From: an uncultured Collinsella sp.
Lineage (GTDB): Bacteria; Actinomycetota; Coriobacteriia; Coriobacteriales; Coriobacteriaceae
Reading direction: 5' to 3'
DNA length: 16,531 bases
NCBI GenBank assembly: GCA_958354105.1
Contig: CATWVA010000037.1
Span: 1 to 16,531, forward strand
The notes under the pieces are model-generated. The model had not been told where the DNA came from. It saw only the letters and a program-made list of their open reading frames with translations, and did not search any database. The number at the start of each line of letters is the position of its first letter. The first letter of the stretch is position 1. The position numbers and the translations under genes are program-made. Below are positions 1-7,019 of the stretch, in pieces.

Positions 1-2
1 CC

Positions 3-92
3 GTCCGTTTTGAGAAGGCTTTTCCTGGGACTTATACGATGAAGATGACCGATCTGCCAGAGAGAAGGCTCTTAAGGTTTGAAGTGAAGTAG
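3..92 (+). CDS. Possible 3' end of an unidentified gene
   Basis: An open frame enters from the left edge and ends at a TAG. It gives about 29 residues ending in RRLLRFEVK. It is followed after about 35 bases by a strong hairpin, which fits the end of a transcription unit. The fragment is too short to assign a family. The two other plus-strand frames contain stops within the first 45 bases, so this is the only plausible plus-strand coding frame. It could also be non-coding. Confidence 0.35.
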   Translation, partial: VRFEKAFPGTYTMKMTDLPERRLLRFEVK

Positions 93-127
93 CTCGAGAG
101 TTAGGCAAAATGGGTCCATCGGCGGTA

Positions 128-171
128 CCCGCGCCCGATTTCAGGCGCTCCGACTCGGAATCGGGCGCGGG
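128..171. terminator. Hairpin between convergent genes
   Basis: A perfect 13-bp inverted repeat (CCCGCGCCCGATT at 128-140, its complement at 159-171) surrounds an 18-base loop. It lies between the end of the plus-strand frame at 92 and the end of the minus-strand gene at 198. There is no clear T-run on either side, so it is a probable rather than classical bidirectional terminator. Confidence 0.6.
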
Positions 172-197
172 ACGAGGCACCTTCGGTGTCGGCCGGA

Positions 198-917
198 TTA
201 CCGCTTCTTCTTCTTGTTCTTCTTCTGCTTGCGCTGCTTGCCCTTGGTCTCCTGGGGCTTGTCGCCCTGCTTGGCCTCGGCGGCGGCCTTCTCGGCCTTC
301 ATTTTCTTCTTCTTGGTCTCGATGCGGAGTTTTTTGTTGATGCGGGCCTTGAGGAAGGGACCGAACTGCTCGGCATCGCCACGGACGAAGGTGTCCTTGG
401 GGATCGTCACGCCCTGGTCGGCGAACATGGCCACAAAGATGCGCTCGCCGTCGAGTACGTGGTCGAGCTTGTCAAACGGGAAGAACTGCGACTTGCCGCT
501 CTTGCCCCAAACCATCAGGCCGTCCTCGTTGGCGGCGACGCGGCGATAGCGGCCACCCATGGACTCGTCGGCCTCGACGGCGTCGATAAAGTCGCGGGCG
601 AGCGTGTGGTGCAGGTTCTTGCTCCACCAGGCCAAAAAGGCGCCGAACACGATCAGCACGACGCCGAACTTGATCCAGCTGCCGCCGGCCACCAGCATGC
701 CGATGCCGATGAGCGCGGCAATCGCGGCGGCGACGTACAGGGAGCCACGGCGCCTGGGCGAGGCGACCAGGCGCGCAAAGTCGGTGACGAGGTCGTTTTC
801 GTACTGATACTCGTTGAGGTACAGGATGCCGTCGTCGGCTGCTGCCTGCGCCTCGAGCGCGACCTCGACCTGGTCGGCTGCTTCGGAGGGAACGAGGTTG
901 CTCTCTGCGTCTGCCAT
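198..917 (-). CDS. YcxB-like two-helix membrane protein with Lys-rich tail
   Basis: The product is 239 aa with no known enzymatic role. After an acidic N-terminus it has two adjacent hydrophobic helices (about 59-78 and 82-99). A soluble C-terminal part (about 103-192) follows, with the pattern of YcxB-like proteins: a strand-rich stretch around DGLMVWGKSGKSQFFPFDKL, then a VTIPKDTF segment. The last 45 residues are extremely rich in Lys, Gln and Glu and end in KKNKKKKR, suggesting a disordered cytoplasmic tail that could bind nucleic acid or anionic lipid; this is inference. A GGAG lies about 10 bases before the ATG. The gene is divergent from dnaX, with about 115 bases between the two starts. 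The family call rests on resemblance read by eye. Confidence 0.8.
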   Translation of the reverse strand: MADAESNLVPSEAADQVEVALEAQAAADDGILYLNEYQYENDLVTDFARLVASPRRRGSLYVAAAIAALIGIGMLVAGGSWIKFGVVLIVFGAFLAWWSKNLHHTLARDFIDAVEADESMGGRYRRVAANEDGLMVWGKSGKSQFFPFDKLDHVLDGERIFVAMFADQGVTIPKDTFVRGDAEQFGPFLKARINKKLRIETKKKKMKAEKAAAEAKQGDKPQETKGKQRKQKKNKKKKR

Positions 918-1032
918 GCTCTTTGGACTCCTATCGCGGCGGGCTCGCCGTACGGGTTATTATGAATGCAGTATGCCGTGCGACCGCATGGCCGTCGCGG
1001 CAACAAGTCTCAGTATACCCGGGGGAGCACCC

Positions 1033-3516
1033 ATGGAATCGTTGTACCGAAAGTATCGCCCGCTCACCTTCGACTCCGTGGTGGGCCAGCAGCATATCGT
1101 CTCGACGCTCGAGCACGCTATCACCGAGGGACGCCTGTCCCACGCCTACCTGTTCTGCGGACCGCGCGGCACGGGCAAGACCACCATGGCGCGCATTCTG
1201 GCCAAGGCGCTGCTGTGCCGCAATGCCGAGGCGGCGCGCGCCGAGGGTGCAAGCGGCTGCATGCCCGACGGTACTTGCGAGGAGTGCGAGCTCATTGCCG
1301 AGGGCAACCACCCCGATGTCTACGAGCTCGATGCCGCAAGCCGTACCGGCGTGGACAACGTGCGCGAGGAGATCATCAACTCCGTCAACTTTGCCCCGGT
1401 GCGCGGCAAGTACAAGATCTATATCATCGACGAGGTCCACATGCTCACGACGGCGGCGTTCAACGCGCTGCTCAAGACGCTTGAGGAGCCGCCGGCACAC
1501 GTGATCTTTGTGCTGTGCACCACCGACCCGCAAAAGATTCTGGAGACCATCCTCTCGCGCTGCCAGCGTTTCGATTTCCATCGCATCGGCAACGAGGATA
1601 TTGAGCATCGCCTGGCATACGTATGCGAGCAGGAGGGCTTCGATTACGACGACGAGGCGCTCGCCATCGTGGCGCGCCATGCCAAGGGCGGCATGCGCGA
1701 CGCGCTCTCCACACTGGAGCAGCTGAGCGTCTTTGGCAACGGTTCTGTGCATGCGGACGACGCCCGCTCGCTTTTAGGCGAGGTTTCGGACCAGATTCTG
1801 GGCGAGTTTTCCCGCGCCATTGCCGATCGCGATGTTGCCGAGCTCTATGGACTGATCCGTGCGCAGGTCGAGGAAGGAAACGACCTGCTGGAGCTGACGC
1901 GCGACCTGGTGGCGCATGTGCGTGACGTGTACGTTGCCTGCGTTGCCGGTGCCCGTGCCGAGCTGTTTGAGGGCGGCTCCGAGCAGGCCGAGACGCTTGC
2001 TGCCGAGGCCGCTGCCTTTGGCGAGCATCCTGCCGACCGCCTGGCCCGCGTGCTGACGGTGCTCGACGATGCCGCACTGGAGATGAGGGGCGCGAGCGAC
2101 GTGCGCCTGGTGCTCGAGATTGCCTGTACGCGTCTGGCACGTCCCGAGGCTGATTTAACGATTGAGGCATTGGCCGAGCGCGTGGCGCGTCTGGAGGCCA
2201 TGGTTGCCAACGGCGCCGTGCCGGCGAGCGTGGCTGCTGCTCAGGCCACCGCGCCTGCAGCATCCGTACCCGCTGCTGCCCAGCAGCCGACGCTGATCTC
2301 GGGTGCCCGAGCCGCTACTCCGGCGGCATTTGCTACCACCGCTGATACGTCCGCGCGCCAGGGCGGTATGCCTTGGGACCGTGGTGCTGCCGCTCCGGCG
2401 GCTCAGCCTGCGCCCCGTTCTGCGTCCGTGTCGGCTTCCAAGCCTGCAGCGTCTGCACCTCAGTCTGCGCCGGCTCCGACGCCTCAGCCCGTTGCAGCCC
2501 CCGCGCCTGCCACCGCTCCGGCACCTAAGCCCCAGCCCAACACCGCCGCCCAGGTTGCTGCCGCTGGTGCCGCCGAGACCCCCGCGGTCGAGGATGCCGG
2601 TGAGCTCCAGCGCAAATGGGCCGAGGTCGTCGAACACGTCAAGGCTCGTCAGGCCTCCTACGCAGGGCTTTTGCTCAATGCCCGCGCCACAGCAGACGAC
2701 GGCTCCAAGCTCACGGTCTCGTTCTCCGCGGGCTCGACCTTTGCCATCAAGATGCTCGGACGCGCCGACACGCAGTCGGTGGTCCTGCCGACAGTCAGTG
2801 CGGTCTTCGGTCGTCGCACCGTCGACTACGTCCTGGATGGAGGTGGCACGCCGGCTCCTCAACATGAGGAGCATTCTCCATCTGCACGGGCTGCGGCATC
2901 TGCGGACCCGCAACCCGTGTCCTCGGCGGCCCCTGCATCCTCGAACGTCAGCGCGACGCAGCCAAAAGCGGCACCGGTGGCGGCACCGACCCCGTCGGCG
3001 CCTGAACCCGCTGCGCCCAAACAGGCTGCTCCGGTCCCCGCGCCCAAGCCCGCCGCCGCGCCTGCGCCCAAGTCATCCGACCTGGGCAAAGCCCCCTGGC
3101 TGCGCTCCGACAACCCCGCTGGCGCTCCTGCCACGGGCAAGCTCCCGACCGAGCCCGCACCCCGAGCGCCCGAGCGCGCGTCCGCTCCCAAGGCTCAGCC
3201 GTCTGCGCAGTCTGCACCGTGGGAATCCGAGCAGGTGCCCTACGATGACGCCATGGTCGGCGGCTTTGCAGGCGATGCGAGCGGGGACGATCTGCCTCCG
3301 TTCGACGTGCCGGGTGCGACGCCCGCGCCCAAGCCCGCTGCAACTGCCCCCAAAGAGGAGGACGCTCCTGCAGCTCCCTGGGAGTCCAACCCCGGCGCGG
3401 GCAGTCCCTTCGGCCATCAGGGCGCAGCCCCAAGCATCCCGCAGACCGAGGACGAGGCCAAAGCCCTCATCCGCAGCGTCTTCGGTCAGGCCACCATCTT
3501 CAAGCCGGTGGAGTAG
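1033..3516 (+). CDS. dnaX: DNA polymerase III subunit gamma/tau
   Basis: This is the clamp-loader ATPase of the replicative DNA polymerase, which opens the beta clamp and loads it on primed DNA. The product is 827 aa. It opens with ESLYRKYRP. The Walker A GPRGTGKT is at 43-50, with zinc-binding cysteines near C62, C76, C82 and C85. The Walker B/DEVH box is at about 131-136, the sensor-1 region LCTTDP at 161-166 and the SRC arginine-finger motif at 175-177. The AAA+ and collar domains end near 395. An Ala/Pro-rich linker (about 395-520) leads to a folded domain (about 521-603). A second Ala/Pro linker (about 604-800) leads to a conserved-looking end, EDEAKALIRSVFGQATIF. The start at 1033 is chosen because it begins at the family N-terminus behind GGGGGAG; the frame is open further upstream. 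No obvious A-rich slippage site for a short gamma form was seen. Confidence 0.97.
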   Translation: MESLYRKYRPLTFDSVVGQQHIVSTLEHAITEGRLSHAYLFCGPRGTGKTTMARILAKALLCRNAEAARAEGASGCMPDGTCEECELIAEGNHPDVYELDAASRTGVDNVREEIINSVNFAPVRGKYKIYIIDEVHMLTTAAFNALLKTLEEPPAHVIFVLCTTDPQKILETILSRCQRFDFHRIGNEDIEHRLAYVCEQEGFDYDDEALAIVARHAKGGMRDALSTLEQLSVFGNGSVHADDARSLLGEVSDQILGEFSRAIADRDVAELYGLIRAQVEEGNDLLELTRDLVAHVRDVYVACVAGARAELFEGGSEQAETLAAEAAAFGEHPADRLARVLTVLDDAALEMRGASDVRLVLEIACTRLARPEADLTIEALAERVARLEAMVANGAVPASVAAAQATAPAASVPAAAQQPTLISGARAATPAAFATTADTSARQGGMPWDRGAAAPAAQPAPRSASVSASKPAASAPQSAPAPTPQPVAAPAPATAPAPKPQPNTAAQVAAAGAAETPAVEDAGELQRKWAEVVEHVKARQASYAGLLLNARATADDGSKLTVSFSAGSTFAIKMLGRADTQSVVLPTVSAVFGRRTVDYVLDGGGTPAPQHEEHSPSARAAASADPQPVSSAAPASSNVSATQPKAAPVAAPTPSAPEPAAPKQAAPVPAPKPAAAPAPKSSDLGKAPWLRSDNPAGAPATGKLPTEPAPRAPERASAPKAQPSAQSAPWESEQVPYDDAMVGGFAGDASGDDLPPFDVPGATPAPKPAATAPKEEDAPAAPWESNPGAGSPFGHQGAAPSIPQTEDEAKALIRSVFGQATIFKPVE

Positions 3517-3529
3517 CTGTACAGGCGGG

Positions 3530-3535
3530 TATACT
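3530..3535 (+). promoter_or_regulatory. Possible -10 element for the DUF4160 pair
   Basis: TATACT lies just after the dnaX stop and about 35 bases before the next start codon. No good -35 hexamer stands at the right distance, so this is only a candidate. Without it the pair would depend on read-through from dnaX. Confidence 0.3.
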
Positions 3536-3570
3536 GCTCAAGAAGAGACGTCTTTGAACGGAGCGAGCTT

Positions 3571-3831
3571 ATGATGTGGGAATATGTCCGCCTTGAGGAC
3601 GATACGCAAGTTTCGTATTCCGAAGTCCGTGAGGACAATACGGTGAAGGTCGTTGTGGAGCGCCCACGCGATTGGGGTTTTGACACGGCGGAGTGCATCT
3701 TGCCGGCATTCAATTGGGTGTCGCACGAGGGCTTTAGCGAAGCAGACCTCAAAGAACTCGATGATTTTGTACGCAACAACGCCCCGCTCATTTTGCGTTT
3801 TGCTTACGAAGGCGGACGGGTCTATGCCTAG
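3571..3831 (+). CDS. Small hypothetical protein paired with DUF4160 gene
   Basis: The product is 86 aa, acidic, with no membrane segment or signal peptide. I do not recognise its family. An N-terminal beta-rich part (WEYVRLEDDTQVSYSEV) is followed by a helical stretch (SEADLKELDDFVRNN). Two ATG codons stand in tandem and a GGAG lies about ten bases upstream. Its last eight bases overlap the start of the DUF4160 gene, so the two are almost certainly co-translated and may act together. DUF4160 genes often sit beside another small gene, commonly DUF2442, and such pairs have been suggested to be toxin-antitoxin-like. This protein does not clearly match DUF2442. Function remains unknown. Confidence 0.75.
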   Translation: MMWEYVRLEDDTQVSYSEVREDNTVKVVVERPRDWGFDTAECILPAFNWVSHEGFSEADLKELDDFVRNNAPLILRFAYEGGRVYA

Positions 3832-4096
3832 TCTTTTCCGACTCGGGCCGTACATCATCTTTTTCTGGACAGGGGAGAACGGCGAGCCCGTCCATGTTCA
3901 TATCGCGGTCAAGCGCCCCACCGCCGAGGCGACCAAGATATGGCTTACCCGCTCCGGCGGATGCAAGCTGGCCCATAACAAGGGCGATATTCCTGCTCGG
4001 GATTTACGCGATATCATGCAGTTTGTTTCATCTAACCATGCGCTGATTTGCAAACGCTGGAAAGAAACAACCGGTGGGCTGTCGTTTTACTGTTGA
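3824..4096 (+). CDS. DUF4160 family protein
   Basis: The product is 90 aa. The start MPSLFRLGPYIIFFWTGENG and the following EPVHVHIAV match the DUF4160 pattern: a short N-terminal strand pair, then a Pro-x-His-x-His motif (residues 22-26, here with Val for the usual Pro-His-Phe-His). The motif recurs in small proteins encoded beside other short genes. The ATG lies inside the end of the preceding gene (ATGCCTAG overlap), the normal signature of translational coupling. Molecular function of the family is not established; a toxin-antitoxin-like role is only a hypothesis. The frame is open further upstream, but that part overlaps the previous gene and has no family resemblance, so the internal ATG is preferred. 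Confidence 0.82.
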   Translation: MPSLFRLGPYIIFFWTGENGEPVHVHIAVKRPTAEATKIWLTRSGGCKLAHNKGDIPARDLRDIMQFVSSNHALICKRWKETTGGLSFYC

Positions 4097-4118
4097 GAAT
4101 CGCTTGCTGGGCTTAGGA

Positions 4119-4136
4119 CCCCTAGCCCTTTAGGGG
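4119..4136. terminator. Hairpin between convergent genes
   Basis: CCCCTA and TAGGGG form a compact stem around a six-base loop. It sits between the stop of the DUF4160 gene and the minus-strand gene, whose stop codon lies inside the stem. The plus-strand side is followed by CTCTTTAT, a weak U-tract. It probably ends transcription from both directions. Confidence 0.5.
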
Positions 4137-4598
4137 CTCTTTATCCGGGCGCATTTGAATTTCGGACATGTGTAGCGTGGTGCCGCGTGTCTCGCATTCG
4201 AGCAGGCAGATGCGTGACGGTCGGCCTAGGGTGCTGAGGTCGACACGATACGTCGCGCGGCTGTCCGTGTACTCGACTTGCTCGGCGTTGACGGTTGCTC
4301 CGATTGTAAATAAAGAGCCCAGTTCGGCATCGACAATCTTGGAGTCCTTTATCTTGACCTTGAACTCTTGGTAGAGGGACGGGCTGTTGTAGTAAATGGT
4401 TCGGGTTCCGTCGGTGCATTCATCGGTCGTCTCCCATTTGACGACGGGCTGGTCCGAGCTGGCTATCAGCAGTTCTGCTCCAAAAGCTATGGCATGGGTG
4501 ATGATAACCAGTAATACCCAGACGACAAAGAGATAGAGAACCACATATGCAACGGGGTGTTTTGAGCGGATGTTTTGGAGCGCGTCGGGGGCATTCAT
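4122..4598 (-). CDS. Small membrane-anchored hypothetical protein
   Basis: The product is 158 aa of unknown family. One strongly hydrophobic segment (about residues 16-40) follows a short N-terminus with a few charges. The remainder (41-158) is polar and rich in beta-forming residues, with cysteines at about 61, 132 and 136. This suggests a single-pass protein with an extracytoplasmic domain. The start is well supported: GGAGGTG stands four bases before the ATG. The gene stands alone, convergent with the DUF4160 pair and divergent from ybaB-recR. No catalytic motif is visible. Confidence 0.75.
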   Translation of the reverse strand: MNAPDALQNIRSKHPVAYVVLYLFVVWVLLVIITHAIAFGAELLIASSDQPVVKWETTDECTDGTRTIYYNSPSLYQEFKVKIKDSKIVDAELGSLFTIGATVNAEQVEYTDSRATYRVDLSTLGRPSRICLLECETRGTTLHMSEIQMRPDKEPLKG

Positions 4599-4740
4599 GG
4601 GGCACCTCCAAATTGCAATCTATGACAATCAAATTATACCCTGCCGCCATGTGCTCCGCCTCGAGCAGCGGTTTGGCATTTAGCTATTTAGTGGCACACA
4701 TGAAATGCCGGATTCGGCTCTACTAGATTGAGTATGCGAT

Positions 4741-4775
4741 ATTATGCAACCTTGCATAATTCGGCCTTGCATAAT
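4741..4775. promoter_or_regulatory. Palindrome plus direct half-site, candidate operator
   Basis: ATTATGCAA at 4741-4749 and TTGCATAAT at 4752-4760 form a perfect 9-bp inverted repeat with a CC spacer. The half-site CCTTGCATAAT then repeats directly at 4765-4775, 15 bp after its first copy. Three similar half-sites in a 340-base intergenic space between divergent genes suggest a repressor-binding region. The factor is unknown. The rest of the gap (4599-4937) shows no convincing gene. Confidence 0.4.
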
Positions 4776-4853
4776 CTTTGCGTGCGGTTTGTATTGGAGG
4801 ACATGTATATCGACTGAGGGAGCGTGTCCGCCCCGCTTGCTTGCCCCGCGCCG

Positions 4854-4862
4854 TGGTACGAT
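4854..4862 (+). promoter_or_regulatory. Possible extended -10 promoter for ybaB-recR
   Basis: TGGTACGAT reads as an extended -10 (TGn followed by TACGAT). It lies about 75 bases before the ybaB start. No matching -35 is obvious; TTGCTT at 4837-4842 is too close at 14 bases. Confidence 0.3.
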
Positions 4863-4937
4863 TTTTGAGTTTGAAAGACCCGCCGCGCTCCGGCTGCCCT
4901 TGCAGCTCGTCGCGCGGCCGCACGTAAAGGAGCCATT

Positions 4938-5258
4938 ATGGCCGGTATGAACATGCAGCAGATGATGAAGCAGGCTCGCAAGATGCAGGAGCAGCTTGCC
5001 GCCGCGCAGGAGAACCTCAAGTCCCAGACCGTCGACGCCTCCGCCGGCGGCGGCATGGTCAAGGTGACCGTTAACGGCGAGATGGAGCTCGTCAACCTCA
5101 CCATCGATCCCGATGCCCTCGATCCCGAGGATGTCGATATGCTGCAGGACATGATCATGGCTGCCGTCAACGAGGCCGTCCGCGGCGTCAACGAGCTCGC
5201 CAACAAGCAGATGGGCGCCATCACCGGTGGCCTCAACATCCCGGGCATGCCGTTCTAA
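4938..5258 (+). CDS. ybaB: YbaB/EbfC family nucleoid-associated protein
   Basis: The product is 106 aa, the usual family length. YbaB/EbfC proteins are small dimeric DNA-binding proteins, often encoded beside dnaX and recR and linked to nucleoid organisation and repair. The N-terminal helix (about 5-30, MQQMMKQARKMQEQLAAAQ) is the typical amphipathic helix. The central VTVNGEMELVNLTIDPDAL is the family's conserved strand-turn region, and a C-terminal helix and flexible tail follow (NKQMGAITGGLNIPGMPF). AAAGGAG stands seven bases before the ATG. recR begins 13 bases after its stop, so the two form an operon. Confidence 0.96.
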   Translation: MAGMNMQQMMKQARKMQEQLAAAQENLKSQTVDASAGGGMVKVTVNGEMELVNLTIDPDALDPEDVDMLQDMIMAAVNEAVRGVNELANKQMGAITGGLNIPGMPF

Positions 5259-5271
5259 GACACGCATATAT

Positions 5272-5868
5272 ATGAGTGCGAATCACAGTCTGCAAAAACT
5301 GCTCGATGAGCTGGGTCGTCTGCCGGGCATTGGTCCCAAGTCGGCCCAGCGCATCGCCTATTACCTGCTCGAGGCCGATGCCGAGGAGGCCCGCCGCCTG
5401 GCCGAGGCCATTTTGGAGGTCAAGCAGGAGGTCCACTTTTGCAGCCGTTGCTTTAACTACGCCACGGCCGACGAGTGCTCCATCTGCCAAGACCCGATGC
5501 GCGATGCCACTCGCATTTGCGTGGTGGGCGAGCCGCGCGACGTCCAGGCAATCGAGCGCACGGGCAGCTACCATGGCCTGTACCATGTGCTGGGCGGCGT
5601 GATCAGTCCCATGGACAAGATCGGTCCCGAGCAGCTGCATATCCGCGAGCTGCTGGCGCGCCTGGGCCACGAGGACATCCACGAGGTCATTATCGCCACC
5701 AACCCCAACATTGAGGGCGAGACCACGGCGAGCTACCTTGCTCGCACCATCAAGCCATTGGGCGTTGAGGTATCGCGTCTTGCGAGCGGCCTTCCCGTGG
5801 GCGGCGACTTGGAGTATGCCGACGAGCTTACGCTTGGCCGCGCCATCGAGGCCCGTCGCACGATTTAG
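5272..5868 (+). CDS. recR: Recombination mediator protein RecR
   Basis: RecR works with RecO (and RecF) to load RecA on SSB-coated single-stranded DNA at gaps and stalled forks. The product is 198 aa, the normal length. A helix-hairpin-helix (LGRLPGIGPKSAQRIAYYLL, 14-33) is followed by a C4 zinc finger (C57, C60, C69, C72). A Toprim domain begins at about 81 (ICVVGEPRD) and includes IATNPNIEGE at 141-150. The C-terminal end GLPVGGDLEYADELTLGRA is family-typical. The ATG at 5272 is chosen because it gives the family N-terminus; it has no strong Shine-Dalgarno and probably depends on coupling to ybaB. The frame is open further upstream, but that stretch overlaps ybaB. Confidence 0.97.
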   Translation: MSANHSLQKLLDELGRLPGIGPKSAQRIAYYLLEADAEEARRLAEAILEVKQEVHFCSRCFNYATADECSICQDPMRDATRICVVGEPRDVQAIERTGSYHGLYHVLGGVISPMDKIGPEQLHIRELLARLGHEDIHEVIIATNPNIEGETTASYLARTIKPLGVEVSRLASGLPVGGDLEYADELTLGRAIEARRTI

Positions 5869-5905
5869 GTGGCGAGCCTGCTCCTGCCGTATGTCTTCAT
5901 CGCGA

Positions 5906-5935
5906 CGCACGGGGTAGCCATAATTTCCCCGTGCG
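5906..5935. terminator. Hairpin after recR
   Basis: CGCACGGGG (5906-5914) and CCCCGTGCG (5927-5935) form a 9-bp stem with a 12-base loop, about 40 bases after the recR stop. There is no immediate T-run. It is the likely end of the ybaB-recR transcript. Confidence 0.5.
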
Positions 5936-5946
5936 ACTGTAAGTTT

Positions 5947-6029
5947 GTTGTGCAACAAAGATGCTTTGTATCCGCTTATCGCATGGATGCTTCCACTCGC
6001 ATCCTTAATTTGCCCATTCGTTGCGCAAC
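5947..6029. promoter_or_regulatory. Pair of GTTGYGCAAC palindromes
   Basis: GTTGTGCAAC (5947-5956), inside the longer inverted repeat TTTGTTG-TG-CAACAAA (5944-5959), and the perfect palindrome GTTGCGCAAC (6020-6029) are 73 bp apart start to start, close to seven helical turns. The second lies just before the putative promoter of the downstream operon. They look like paired operator sites for an unidentified dimeric regulator. Confidence 0.4.
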
Positions 6030-6042
6030 CTTTTGGGTTCGC

Positions 6043-6051
6043 TGATACACT
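6043..6051 (+). promoter_or_regulatory. Possible extended -10 promoter of the kinase operon
   Basis: TGATACACT reads as an extended -10 (TGn plus TACACT). It lies 14 bases after the palindrome GTTGCGCAAC and 63 bases before the likely start codon. A TTGCGC at 6021-6026 would be a poorly spaced -35 (19 bases). Confidence 0.35.
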
Positions 6052-6073
6052 CAAATATGGATTCGAATGAATG

Positions 6074-6098
6074 CGCCGCTCCCGAGCGGCGTGTTTTT
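6074..6098 (+). terminator. Hairpin plus T-run in the operon leader
   Basis: CGCCGCTC (6074-6081) and GAGCGGCG (6084-6091) make a GC-rich stem with a minimal loop, followed by TGTTTTT. This resembles an intrinsic terminator. It lies in the short leader between the putative promoter and the Shine-Dalgarno of the next gene, so it could be an attenuator or a 5' stability element. Confidence 0.5.
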
Positions 6099-6113
6099 GT
6101 TGGAGGAGAACGC

Positions 6114-7019
6114 ATGCGGCCCGGTGGCACTCAGACAAAGCGCGGCGCCGCGGTGCGCATGCGACGCCGACTGGGCTTGGCGCCGCGGGCGTACGCACTG
6201 CTGTCTTGCTCGCTGGTGCTGGTCATAGCTGGCGTTTCTGCCTATGGCATGACCGTGCCGTCCATGATGCAGGCACATGCCGCACGCGAACCGCGCGTGG
6301 GGCATGAGGTCAAAAGTGACCTGGGGACCACGACTGGATATGCTTGGGCAAGTGTGGTCGCGCATATTGTGTTTGGCACCGGCGACGCGGACGGCGCCGA
6401 GGCCCCGGACAACGAAGTCACGCTTGCCAATGGCAAAACCATCGTGCTCACCAACACCAAGATCATCGATCGGTTGTCCAACAATAGCGTGGCGGCAACG
6501 GTGAATAAGGTCGAGCAGCAGAAGGAGCAGGACGCCCAGCAGTCCGGAAAGCCCGGTAGCTCGGATACTTCTGGCTCCGGCTCGGATTCGTCGAGTTCGG
6601 GCTGTGGCTCTGGGTCGGGTTCCTCTGCCGGAGGGTCTGGAAACGGCGGCTCGACGGGCGGCAACACTGACAACGATGCAAACTCCGGTGGCCTTTCCGC
6701 TGCTGAGGAAGAGAGCATTCACAGCTGGCTTGTGACCAAGTACAACATGCTCGACGGCTATGTTTCTCGTGCCAATGACGTGGTCTCGACCTATAACTCT
6801 ACGGGAGATCCCAGGCCGTGCGACAGCCTGGTCGGGGAGATGTTTGTCATTCGAGCCGAGTTCGGTCGTCAGACATTCTCGCCCCGGTCAAAGTGGTATC
6901 AGCAGTATGCCAATCTGTGGGGCTGTTACACCAACCTATGTCAATGGGTCGGCCATTACGGCGATGATGACGTCGCGCTCGGTAACTTCAACAATAACGT
7001 GGCGGCGCTTGCCCTATGA
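6114..7019 (+). CDS. Membrane-anchored protein with Ser/Gly-rich linker
   Basis: The product is 301 aa and unrecognised. A basic N-terminus (MRPGGTQTKRGAAVRMRRR) precedes one membrane segment (about 26-48), so the rest is probably outside the cytoplasm. Residues 65-140 form a soluble part containing EVTLANGKTIVLTNTK and a short Gln/Glu/Lys-rich helix. Residues 145-193 are a low-complexity Ser/Gly linker. The C-terminal domain (about 195-301) is rich in Trp, Tyr and Asn with cysteines at 236, 271 and 276. GGAGGAGA stands five bases before the ATG at 6114, which is why this start is preferred over in-frame ATG 6057. The stop overlaps the kinase start (ATGA). Co-expression with a kinase and an FHA protein suggests a sensor or substrate in the same pathway; this is inference. 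Confidence 0.8.
   Translation: MRPGGTQTKRGAAVRMRRRLGLAPRAYALLSCSLVLVIAGVSAYGMTVPSMMQAHAAREPRVGHEVKSDLGTTTGYAWASVVAHIVFGTGDADGAEAPDNEVTLANGKTIVLTNTKIIDRLSNNSVAATVNKVEQQKEQDAQQSGKPGSSDTSGSGSDSSSSGCGSGSGSSAGGSGNGGSTGGNTDNDANSGGLSAAEEESIHSWLVTKYNMLDGYVSRANDVVSTYNSTGDPRPCDSLVGEMFVIRAEFGRQTFSPRSKWYQQYANLWGCYTNLCQWVGHYGDDDVALGNFNNNVAALAL

Noticed and set aside
186..965. Plus-strand frame opposite the YcxB-like gene
   Set aside because: The minus-strand frame has a Shine-Dalgarno, clear membrane helices and a family pattern; the opposite frame is a low-complexity Leu/Gly mirror.
2303..3574. 423-codon plus-strand frame overlapping dnaX
   Set aside because: It is an alternative frame of the Ala/Pro-rich dnaX linkers, dominated by Arg, Pro and Leu, with no ribosome-binding site or domain.
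5233..6198. Minus-strand frame of 321 codons opposite recR and its downstream region
   Set aside because: It is antisense to recR and runs through the terminator hairpin and operator palindromes, with no family resemblance.
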